A stretch of DNA of 37,598 nucleotides from Myxococcales bacterium (lineage in GTDB: Bacteria > Myxococcota_A > UBA9160 > UBA4427). This document shows, piece by piece, positions 26,779 to 33,880 of this stretch. The stretch is from positions 1 through 37,598 of the forward strand of contig JADFNE010000042.1 of assembly GCA_022563535.1 (NCBI GenBank). Reading direction: 5' to 3'. The notes below the pieces were generated by a model. The model had not been told where the DNA came from. It ran no database searches and worked only from the letters and a program-made list of their open reading frames with translations. The position numbers and the translations under genes are program-made. Numbering within the stretch: position 1 is the first letter of the stretch; each line of letters opens with the position of its first letter.

Positions 26779-28128
26779 CTAGCCGAGTAACGATCGCATG
26801 CCGACTACTCGAGCGCTGTCTCCGCCGACGATTCCAACCAGACAAACGAAGCCGGCGTCATTCAATTCCTTGATCCGCGCTTCGCTCAACAGCTCGGCGA
26901 CCGGGCCGATGGACCGAATTTTGTCCTGGCTGCGGAACACATGTATTGGAAGTGAAGTGATTTCGCCGAATCCGCCGCCTCGTGCGTCCCAACTCGAAAG
27001 TGCAATCCCCAACGCCAGCGCGGCACTGCCCCAGAGATAGCGAGACCGCTCTGGTTCCAACCTGGCTTCAGCTTCTTCGTCGAGTTCCTCGAACCTAAAC
27101 TCGTCTATGGGGTCGGTCTCTTCGCCGTAGGGCAGCCGGAGCAGGATCTGAGGATGCGCGAGCATCACATTGTTACTCGCGCTTTGAGTTAACTGTTGTC
27201 GCCATATCGGTGATGGCAGCCCACCGTCCCTCATCAGCGCGGGCTTGACCCCAATTAGCAACGTTGCGCTGCACTCAGCGGCCAAGACTGACAGATGGGA
27301 ACAGGCCAGCTGCCCTTGGTCGTCGTCATTGATCTCCATGGCGCAGAGCATGTGAGAGAATCTAGTGGCCAACAGTCCGGGGTCGGCACGCCAACCCATA
27401 CGTTCGACAAGTGTGTCGCGCCTATCCGGTTGCTCTGCATCTTCGACAGTTTCGTCGAGTCGTAAGTCAAAGAGATTCAGTGGTATGTCTTTTCCCGCTC
27501 GTACGATTTCGCGCACAGCACACCAGCTGGCTTCGAGGCTCTGGAATTTTGGGTGGTGGAGTATCGCTCGAATGCGTCGCCCCAACTCGTCATCAATCGC
27601 TGCGCGCCGCGTGTCTTCTCGCGCGAAGTCGTTTCTCGCTGCGGATTCTTCGACGATGGCTCGGACCAAATTGTCGAAGCTAGAAAGAGACGAGCTGGAG
27701 TTGCGGGTCGGTGCAGTGGATGGAGTGAGGATCGATTCGAGCAGGTCTTCGTCTGCTACGGGTTCGGTGCTAGTCGCAGGGATGTCCGCGCTGTTGGGAG
27801 AATTGGTTTCGATTTCCTGGGAGGCTCCCGCCTCCTCGAGGTGTACGCGCATTGCTGCGGGGTTCGCGACTTCAGCACGTGCATAGAGCAGCGCCTTGAG
27901 CGCAGGAACACGTTCGGCAATTTGGTCGGGCCGAAAGTCGTCGAAGCTCGAAATACGCAACGAGCGACAAAAGGGAAGCTGCAGAAGAGCTACCGGCCGG
28001 ATGCTTCGGATTGCGTCATCGAGGGTATCGCGGTCGACCCTGACGAAGCGCCGCTCAGCAAGTGGTTTACATGCGCTGCCGGCGAAGTCGGCCAGCACGC
28101 AAAGCGAAATGATCTCGTGTCTTTTCAT
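26779..28128 (-). CDS. Divergent TssB-TssC sheath-like fusion protein, C-terminally short
   Basis: This predicts 449 residues. The start at ATG 28128 has GGAG 10 bases upstream. Residues 5-88 resemble TssB: RRFVRVDRDTLDDAIRSIRP matches [19 protein letters not shown] of the tssB product here. A Ser/Thr/Pro/Glu-rich linker (about 100-150) follows. Residues 178 to the end resemble TssC: ILHHPKFQSLEASW against ILHHEDFQKLEASW, LRLPYGEETDPIDEF against RRLPYSPENNPVEDF, then YLWGSAA and LPIHVFRS. The protein stops near the point equal to about residue 365 of TssC, so roughly the last 130 residues are absent. It may be a sheath-associated accessory, cap or decoy rather than a sheath subunit. It is transcribed away from tssA. 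Confidence 0.85.
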   Translation of the reverse strand: MKRHEIISLCVLADFAGSACKPLAERRFVRVDRDTLDDAIRSIRPVALLQLPFCRSLRISSFDDFRPDQIAERVPALKALLYARAEVANPAAMRVHLEEAGASQEIETNSPNSADIPATSTEPVADEDLLESILTPSTAPTRNSSSSLSSFDNLVRAIVEESAARNDFAREDTRRAAIDDELGRRIRAILHHPKFQSLEASWCAVREIVRAGKDIPLNLFDLRLDETVEDAEQPDRRDTLVERMGWRADPGLLATRFSHMLCAMEINDDDQGQLACSHLSVLAAECSATLLIGVKPALMRDGGLPSPIWRQQLTQSASNNVMLAHPQILLRLPYGEETDPIDEFRFEELDEEAEARLEPERSRYLWGSAALALGIALSSWDARGGGFGEITSLPIHVFRSQDKIRSIGPVAELLSEARIKELNDAGFVCLVGIVGGDSARVVGMRSLLG

Positions 28129-28628
28129 GGTGATCGCACTCCAGATTAGAATCGAGATGGGGCTCATTCCCGATTTCCCGACCCGACTAGACTACGAAAA
28201 ATCACCTCAGGTGGACAAGCCTGCGGAAGTTCGACGCACCAATGTGATTAATTGTGCCAAAAAACACACAATTTTGTGATAAAAAATTTTAGGGTGATCT
28301 GAATTCGAGTTTCGGTTTCGACCCACGCGGGTTCCGCTGGCTTGCTGGAAGCGTTAGCCTCTTCGGTGCCGCGCGATTGGGTCGTATCTCGATCAAGTTT
28401 CGCGGACGAAAGATTCATGCTTCTCAACACCGCTAACTGGTGTTGGTGTGTTGCGAGGGGCAAAGCAAGTACTACGGAAACGTCGGCAGTACTACCTGAC
28501 GCAGATGCTCGTGCGGTTTGGTGGCGGCCTCTAGCCGCACCCGCGAACCGCGAACCTCAGATCTGAATGTGGAGTTCGAATAAAAGAAAAACACTAGGTA
28601 CGTAGCAAGAGGAGCGTGAATCCCCCCC
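28129..28628. other. Divergent promoter region between the sheath-like fusion gene and tssA
   Basis: These 500 bases should hold both promoters. An AT-rich block at 28241-28292 contains the inverted repeat AATTGTG (28250) / CACAATT (28267). Another exact 7-bp inverted repeat, CAACACC / GGTGTTG, lies at 28425-28445. AGTACTAC is directly repeated at 28468-28475 and 28488-28495, a 20-base period that puts both copies on the same helix face. I looked for a sigma-54 -24/-12 element and found none convincing. Seven Cs lie directly before the tssA ATG. Confidence 0.45.
28468..28495. promoter_or_regulatory. Candidate activator site: AGTACTAC direct repeat, 20-base period
   Basis: Two identical AGTACTAC octamers two helical turns apart, about 130-160 bases upstream of the tssA start. 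The spacing suits a dimeric or paired regulator; no named regulator can be assigned. Confidence 0.3.
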
Positions 28629-29741
28629 ATGCTTGAGCTTGACGTAGAACGCCTTGTATCCCCTATTCGAGATGATTCACCAGCGGGCGACGACCTGCGG
28701 CTGAAGTCCGCTGACATCACCCTGCAAACCATCAACGACGCGCGTACTGAAATTCCCGTCGAAGACGATCCGGGTGGAGTAGGACGCAGCGCGGACTGGG
28801 TGCTGTCGTTTCGCACTTGTGAGGAGGCTCTCGCCAGCAAGACCAAGGATCTCGAGATTGCAGCGTGGCTCACCGAGGCTCTCACCCGGATCGATGGTTT
28901 CAGCGGTTTGCACGCAGGGCTCCAACTCGCAACAAAGCTCGCGCGGACCTTTTGGCAACACATCCATCCCGGAATCGACGAGGACGATGGCGAGATCACG
29001 CTGTCCATCCGTGCCCGTCCCCTCACCTGGATGGGCGCGTCAAAGGATTTTCTGCGGGCTGTAAGCAGTTGTCCGATCGTTGATTCGGCAGATGGAAGAA
29101 TGCTCTCCTGGTTTGACTACAAGAACTCCGAGCTCGTCGATCGACGGGCCCGTCAGTCGGATCAGACTGCCTACAACGAGTTACTGGAAATTGGCTATAT
29201 CAGCGGTGACGACTGGATTGCTTGCATCAACTCGACGGATCTGGGCGCGTTGCGGCAGACTGTGGCCAATGTGCGCGATTGCGAAGCCGCCTTGGACGAG
29301 CTGCGAACGGAGTGCAACGAACTCTTTAAAGAGGACGAGCCTAACTTCGTGGGTCTCGCAGAGTTGTTGCTCGATGTTCGTGAGTATCTCGAGGCGCGCA
29401 TTCCGGCCCCAGGCGAAGCCGAATCAGAAGGAATGAGCACCGCAGAGGGCGGCGAAGGACAACAGGTTCCCGCAGGCCCCGGTGCTAGCTCGGGACCGGT
29501 TGCGAGCCGCGAGGACGCATTGCGGCGTCTCACCGAAGTCTCCGACTACTTCAGGAGGTCCGAACCCCACAGCCCGATTGCGTATCTGATCCAGCGGACG
29601 ATACGCTGGGGCCAGATGCCCCTTCCGGAATTGTTGAAGGAGATCGTCAAGGACGACAACGTGCTGAGCCGTATCTGGGACACCCTGGGAATTCAAGGTG
29701 GGGCCGGCGAGGTCAAGAATAACGATCATGACGATAACTGA
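28629..29741 (+). CDS. tssA: T6SS protein TssA (ImpA N-terminal domain)
   Basis: This predicts 370 residues, first gene of the T6SS operon. The N-terminus (LVSPIRDDSPAGDDLR, then DWVLSFRTCEEAL) and the FWQHIHPGIDEDDGEIT region mark the ImpA_N domain. The C-terminal YFRRSEPHSPIAYLIQRTIRW block is typical of TssA tails. TssA binds the baseplate and/or the growing end of the sheath and helps polymerise the tail. A Gly/Ala/Ser-rich linker separates the two parts. The best ribosome site, AGAGGAG at 28608-28614, is 14 bases from the ATG with a 7-C run between, an unusually long spacing. Confidence 0.93.
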   Translation: MLELDVERLVSPIRDDSPAGDDLRLKSADITLQTINDARTEIPVEDDPGGVGRSADWVLSFRTCEEALASKTKDLEIAAWLTEALTRIDGFSGLHAGLQLATKLARTFWQHIHPGIDEDDGEITLSIRARPLTWMGASKDFLRAVSSCPIVDSADGRMLSWFDYKNSELVDRRARQSDQTAYNELLEIGYISGDDWIACINSTDLGALRQTVANVRDCEAALDELRTECNELFKEDEPNFVGLAELLLDVREYLEARIPAPGEAESEGMSTAEGGEGQQVPAGPGASSGPVASREDALRRLTEVSDYFRRSEPHSPIAYLIQRTIRWGQMPLPELLKEIVKDDNVLSRIWDTLGIQGGAGEVKNNDHDDN

Positions 29742-29778
29742 TTACTAGCAAAACGAACAACATTAAGGAGAGCCGTTC

Positions 29779-30363
29779 ATGGCCGACAGCGTATTTGACA
29801 AGAAAGCCCGGGTGCGAGCACCGCGCGTCCACATTACCTACGAGGTCGAGACAGGCGGAGCCCAGGTCATGAAGGAAATTCCCTTTGTGATGGGTGTGAT
29901 GTCGGATCTTTCGGGACAGCCGAAAGAGGCGCTCGCCAAACTCAAGGATCGAAAATTCGTAGAAATCGATCGCGACAACTTTGACGACGCCCTCAAGAGC
30001 ATGAAGCCGCGGCTCGCGATGCGGGTCGACAATACACTGGCTGACGACGGCAGTGAATTGTCGGTGGAGTTGAACTTTGAAAAGCTCGCAGATTTTTCTC
30101 CCGAAGGAGTCGTCAAGCAGGTTGAGCCCCTCAACAAGCTGCAAGACGTGCGAAATCAGTTGAAGGATCTACTGGGTCGGATGGAGGGAAACGATCGTCT
30201 CGAAGAGCTCCTGGCCGAAGTCTCGTCCAATGACGCAGTGCGCGACAAGTTGGCTGGCGCGTTGGGTAGTGAAGCAAGCGGCGACGCCGCAGGAGAGGGT
30301 GAAGGCGACAGTTCCAGCGAAGCGGGCGGCGACGAAGCTCCGGCCGATGGAAAGGAGAGCTAA
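29779..30363 (+). CDS. tssB: T6SS contractile sheath small subunit TssB
   Basis: This predicts 194 residues with AAGGAG 8 bases before the ATG. It matches TssB/VipA/Igl[39 protein letters not shown] and a C-terminal helix ([20 protein letters not shown]). TssB pairs with TssC to form the sheath that contracts to drive the Hcp tube. The C-terminal ~40 residues are a Gly/Ser/Ala/Glu-rich tail longer than needed for the fold. The N-terminal region is the site at which TagJ binds in systems that have tagJ, and tagJ is present downstream. Confidence 0.97.
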   Translation: MADSVFDKKARVRAPRVHITYEVETGGAQVMKEIPFVMGVMSDLSGQPKEALAKLKDRKFVEIDRDNFDDALKSMKPRLAMRVDNTLADDGSELSVELNFEKLADFSPEGVVKQVEPLNKLQDVRNQLKDLLGRMEGNDRLEELLAEVSSNDAVRDKLAGALGSEASGDAAGEGEGDSSSEAGGDEAPADGKES

Positions 30364-30365
30364 TC

Positions 30366-31850
30366 ATGGCGAAAGCAAAGAAAGTCAAGATTGACCAACT
30401 CGAGGAACTCGAGAGCGACGACCTTCTTGCCCAGATGATCGATACGGGCATCAAGCCCAAGGGTGACGATCAACGAAATCGCGCTCAGGACCTGATCAAG
30501 AACTTTGTGGATACGATTCTGGATCCAGGTACGAAGATCGACAAGAGTGTGGTCAAGACGATCAATGCGCGCATCGCGGCGATCGACGAGATCATGTCAA
30601 AGCAAGTCGACAAGATCCTGCACCATGAGGATTTTCAAAAGCTCGAGGCATCGTGGCGGGGTCTCAACCATCTGATCATGAACACCGAAACGTCCGAGAC
30701 GCTCAAAATCAAGGTTTTGAACATCTCAAAGAAGGACTTGAAGAACGACTTCGGTGCAGCTGCCGAGTTTACCGAATCGGCTCTTTGGAAGAAAATCTAC
30801 GAGTACCAGTTCGGCCTTTTCGGTGGCGACCCATTTGCTACTTTGATTGGAGACTTCCAGTTCGACAAGGGTCCGCAAGATATTGCGCTGCTGTCATCCA
30901 TCACTGAGGTGGCCGCGGGTGCGCACGCGCCATTCGTCTCGGGTGTAGCACCCGAGATGTTTGGCATGGAAAGCTTTACCCAGATGCCGGACCCGCGAGA
31001 CTTGTCCAAGATCTTCGACAAGAGCAATCCAGAGAACACGAAGTGGCTCTCCTTCCGCGATTCGGAGGACTCTCGCTTCTGCGCCCTGGTTCTGCCCCAT
31101 ACACTGAGGCGCTTGCCCTACTCGCCGGAGAACAATCCAGTCGAGGACTTCAATTATGAAGAGGACGTGAGCGGTTCTCACGAGTCGTACTTGTGGGGCA
31201 ACGCAGCGTACGACTACGCCAACCGACTGACGGCTGCCTTCGCGAAGCATCATTGGTGCGTCGCGATACGTGGACCCGAGGGCGGTGGTATGGTCGAAGA
31301 CTTGCCCGTGCACGTGTTCAAATCTCGCGAAGGCGACGTGAGTGCCAAGATCCCCACTGAGGTGGCGATCCCGGATACTCGCGAAAAGGAACTCTCTGAC
31401 CTGGGCTTCATCGGCTTGCTGCACTGCCAGAATACGGACTTCGCCGCATTCTTCGGTGGTAACTCGGTGCAGCGAGCCAAGAAGTATGACACGCCGGAAG
31501 CAACAGCCAACGCCCAGCTTTCAAGTCAGATTCCGTATTTGATGTGCACGTCGCGCATCGCCCACTACCTCAAGTCGATCTGTCGAGACAAAATAGGTTC
31601 GTTTTTGTCTCGCGGCGATTGTGAAATGTTCCTGAATAGATGGATCACGAACTACGTGTTGGCCCAGGACGATGGAACTCAGGACGCCAAAGCGGCGAGG
31701 CCCCTGCGAGAGGCCCGCATCGACGTGGTCGACGACAAGGCTCGGCCCGGTTGTTACAAGGCGATCGCGTACTTGAAGCCCCACTTCCAACTTGAAGAAA
31801 TTGGCGTTTCATTGCGTCTGGTGGCGGATCTTCCGGCGCCGATAGGTTGA
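30366..31850 (+). CDS. tssC: T6SS contractile sheath large subunit TssC
   Basis: A 494-residue protein starting two bases after tssB with AAGGAG inside the tssB end. Family landmarks in order: ILHHEDFQKLEASWRGL, FGLFGGDPFATLIGD, LRRLPYSPENNPVEDF, YLWGNAAY, the GPEGGGMVEDLPVHVF block, and the C-terminal PLREARIDVVDDKARPGCY with LKPHFQLEEIGVSLRLV. Length is normal for TssC/VipB. It builds the sheath with TssB and is recycled by ClpV (TssH). Confidence 0.98.
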   Translation: MAKAKKVKIDQLEELESDDLLAQMIDTGIKPKGDDQRNRAQDLIKNFVDTILDPGTKIDKSVVKTINARIAAIDEIMSKQVDKILHHEDFQKLEASWRGLNHLIMNTETSETLKIKVLNISKKDLKNDFGAAAEFTESALWKKIYEYQFGLFGGDPFATLIGDFQFDKGPQDIALLSSITEVAAGAHAPFVSGVAPEMFGMESFTQMPDPRDLSKIFDKSNPENTKWLSFRDSEDSRFCALVLPHTLRRLPYSPENNPVEDFNYEEDVSGSHESYLWGNAAYDYANRLTAAFAKHHWCVAIRGPEGGGMVEDLPVHVFKSREGDVSAKIPTEVAIPDTREKELSDLGFIGLLHCQNTDFAAFFGGNSVQRAKKYDTPEATANAQLSSQIPYLMCTSRIAHYLKSICRDKIGSFLSRGDCEMFLNRWITNYVLAQDDGTQDAKAARPLREARIDVVDDKARPGCYKAIAYLKPHFQLEEIGVSLRLVADLPAPIG

Positions 31851-31928
31851 TTGCGAATTACGGAACCGATGGCGGTTGCTTTGGAACTAATCAACAGTGA
31901 ATTTCAATGAAAAAGGAGCGAGTCGATC

Positions 31929-32417
31929 ATGCCTAGCGATATTTACGCGAAGTTTGGACAAATTGAAGGTGAAAGCACAGACGGTGTATACAAGGGCCAA
32001 TGCTCGTTGAATTCAATTTCGCATGAGCTGGAAAACGAGGCGAGTGGGGATCGGAGCACGGGTGGAGGCGGCGCCAAGAGCATTGCAACGCATAGGGAAA
32101 TTACGTTTACGAAGAGTTTCGATGCAGCGTCTCCAGGGTTGATCAAGGCTTGTTTGATCGGTGAACACATGGATATCGTAATTTCCCTGTGTCGACAGAG
32201 TGGCAAAGACAAGCAGGAGTATCTCCAGTACGCACTCACGGATGCGTACCTTTCGGGGCTTAGTCACCAATCAGCAGACGGTGGCGGCGTTGAGGAAGTT
32301 GGGGTGATCAACTACGGAACCATCAAGTGGACCTATGACAAGACCGATACCAAGGGGTTTTCCTTAGGCAAAATGGAAGCCAGTTGGAACCGGATCAAAA
32401 ATTGCGAAGAAATATAG
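31929..32417 (+). CDS. hcp: T6SS inner tube protein Hcp (TssD)
   Basis: This predicts 162 residues, with AAGGAG 11 bases upstream. It shows the Hcp1-family pattern: DIYAKFGQIEGES at the start, ITFTKSFDAASPGLIKACLIG in the middle, then YALTDAYLSGLSH and IKWTYDKTD near the end. Hexameric rings stack into the tube expelled by sheath contraction. It is separated from tssC by 78 bases and from tagJ by 151 bases that include a hairpin, which would allow extra hcp transcript relative to downstream genes. Confidence 0.97.
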   Translation: MPSDIYAKFGQIEGESTDGVYKGQCSLNSISHELENEASGDRSTGGGGAKSIATHREITFTKSFDAASPGLIKACLIGEHMDIVISLCRQSGKDKQEYLQYALTDAYLSGLSHQSADGGGVEEVGVINYGTIKWTYDKTDTKGFSLGKMEASWNRIKNCEEI

Positions 32418-32495
32418 ATTCGGATCGGCCGAATGGTTGAGCGCCATGTAAGCCTGAGGCGCGAAAAGTCAGAGGCTGGAGACGGAGTGTGGTGG

Positions 32496-32518
32496 GGGGA
32501 GGACGCAAGCGCCTCTCC
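32496..32518 (+). terminator. Possible attenuator hairpin between hcp and tagJ
   Basis: GGGGAGG, a bulged A and CG pair with CG and CCTCTCC across a CAAG loop: nine pairs with one G-T and one bulge. It lies about 80 bases after hcp and 51 before tagJ. No T-run follows, so it would be a partial attenuator or an mRNA-end stabiliser at most. Confidence 0.3.
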
Positions 32519-32568
32519 TCTCCGCGCGGACCTGGCGCGATCGTGTCGAAGAACGCGCGGAGTAAATC

Positions 32569-33396
32569 ATGACTGCACGGGAACTCTTCGATCAAGGACG
32601 TCTGGAAGAGGCGATCTCCACCCAGAATGAAGTGGTGAAACTCCAACCGACCAATCTCGATGCGCGTCATGAACTCTCGGTCTATCTCTGTTTCGCCGGA
32701 AATCTCGATCGCGCATTTCTGCAGCTCAATGTGATGGGCCAGCAGAATCCAGAGTTGGCGAAGTCGAGTGATGTTTATCGCAGTCTATTGATCGCCGACC
32801 TTCAGCGGCGCAAGGCTTATCAAGAAGACGTAGATCCCCTATTGCCACCCGATTGTCCGTCGCATGTCGAAGCGCGCCTGGCCGCACTGCACGCCCGCAG
32901 GACGGGAGACGAGAACGCCGCGAGCGCTGCCCTCGAGCAAGCCGCCCAATCCGAATGGAACCGCCCAGGTAAACTCAACGGCGAAATGTTTTTGGGCGTT
33001 CGAGACTTCGACGATCTACTTGGTTCTGTGCTCGAAGTCTACGCTGGTGAAAATTATCTCTGGATGCCCTTCGAGCACATCCGCAGGCTCAAGATCAACG
33101 AACCCAAGCATTTACTCGACCTGCTCTTCGTTCCCGCGGAGCTAGAAGATTTCAACGGTGCGGAGGCGTCGGTGCATTTGCCCACCGTTTATGAGGGTTC
33201 GCATTTGTCGGAGGATCGTCAGTTGCGAATCGGGCAGAAGACGGACTGGGTCGAGGTGCCGGGTATCGGTTTCTGTGGAGTGGGACAGAAGCTCCTGTTC
33301 AGCGCCACCGAGGGCGAAACGCGCGAGACAGGTCTCTTGGAGGTCCGCTCGCTCGAGTTCGAGTCTTCGACCCCGGATGGATCCGTCGTTGGCTGA
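32569..33396 (+). CDS. tagJ: T6SS accessory protein TagJ (ImpE/SciE family)
   Basis: This predicts 275 residues with GGAG 6 bases before the ATG. The N-terminal third is TPR-like (LFDQGRLEEAISTQNEVVKLQPTN), and the C-terminal part carries the ImpE block with GVRDFDDLLGSVLEVYAG, YLWMPFEHIRRLKI and LLDLLFVPAEL. In P. aeruginosa HSI-1, TagJ (HsiE1) binds TssB and ClpV and is thought to modulate sheath disassembly. Its position between hcp and tssE matches clusters of that type. It overlaps the tssE start by 20 bases. Confidence 0.93.
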   Translation: MTARELFDQGRLEEAISTQNEVVKLQPTNLDARHELSVYLCFAGNLDRAFLQLNVMGQQNPELAKSSDVYRSLLIADLQRRKAYQEDVDPLLPPDCPSHVEARLAALHARRTGDENAASAALEQAAQSEWNRPGKLNGEMFLGVRDFDDLLGSVLEVYAGENYLWMPFEHIRRLKINEPKHLLDLLFVPAELEDFNGAEASVHLPTVYEGSHLSEDRQLRIGQKTDWVEVPGIGFCGVGQKLLFSATEGETRETGLLEVRSLEFESSTPDGSVVG

Positions 33397-33880
33397 GCGT
33401 CACAACGATGCGCTGCGACCGTCGATTCTCGACCGGTTGATGGCCGGAGAAACGGGAGCGGGAGCCCGCGCCGCATACGAATACATCGGCGTGCGGGAGT
33501 TGCGGAACTCCGTTGCGCGGGATCTCGAGTGGTTGCTCAACACGAAGTTCACCCAATCTCTAGACCTGGATCAGTTTCCTGAGGCGCAGAATTCAATCTT
33601 GACCTATGGCGTTCCCGACTTCTCCACGTATTCCTGGCGAAATGCTTCGGATGCCCATTCGATTGCTCGAATCCTTGGAGACACGATCCGTCGATTCGAG
33701 CCGAGGCTTCTGCCTCGCAGTATCAAGGTCGAAGTTCTGCCGAACCCGGATATCGAAAATTTTTCGATCGCGTTTCGTATCGAAGCGATCCTCAATGTCG
33801 ACCCCATTCGCGAGACCGTGAGCTTCGACGTGGCGATCGATTTCGAAAGTACCTCCGTCTACGTGAAGGGGGCGGACTGA
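33377..33880 (+). CDS. tssE: T6SS baseplate protein TssE (gp25-like)
   Basis: This predicts 167 residues. The start at ATG 33377 lies within the end of tagJ; the longer open frame upstream is antisense-like and Arg-rich. The product starts MDPSLAERHNDALRPSILDRL, the usual LRPSLLDRL opening, followed by ELRNSVARDLEWLLNTK, ILTYGVPDFS and the gp25 core (IEAILNVDPIRETVSFDVAIDF). It forms the baseplate wedge with TssF, TssG and TssK and starts sheath polymerisation. Its stop shares a base with the tssF ATG, so translation is coupled. Confidence 0.95.
   Translation: MDPSLAERHNDALRPSILDRLMAGETGAGARAAYEYIGVRELRNSVARDLEWLLNTKFTQSLDLDQFPEAQNSILTYGVPDFSTYSWRNASDAHSIARILGDTIRRFEPRLLPRSIKVEVLPNPDIENFSIAFRIEAILNVDPIRETVSFDVAIDFESTSVYVKGAD

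Noticed and set aside
28342-28566. 74-codon open frame in the tssA promoter region
   Set aside because: No good ribosome site, unusual Trp/Ala/Arg composition, and it spans the inverted and direct repeats; probably chance.
28129-28628. Sigma-54 promoter for the T6SS operon
   Set aside because: No GG-N10-GC element with the flanking consensus was found; nearest candidates have wrong spacing.
33158-33376. Extension of tssE upstream within tagJ
   Set aside because: The extension is an Arg/Ser-rich shadow of tagJ; the TssE opening LRPSILDRL follows ATG 33377.
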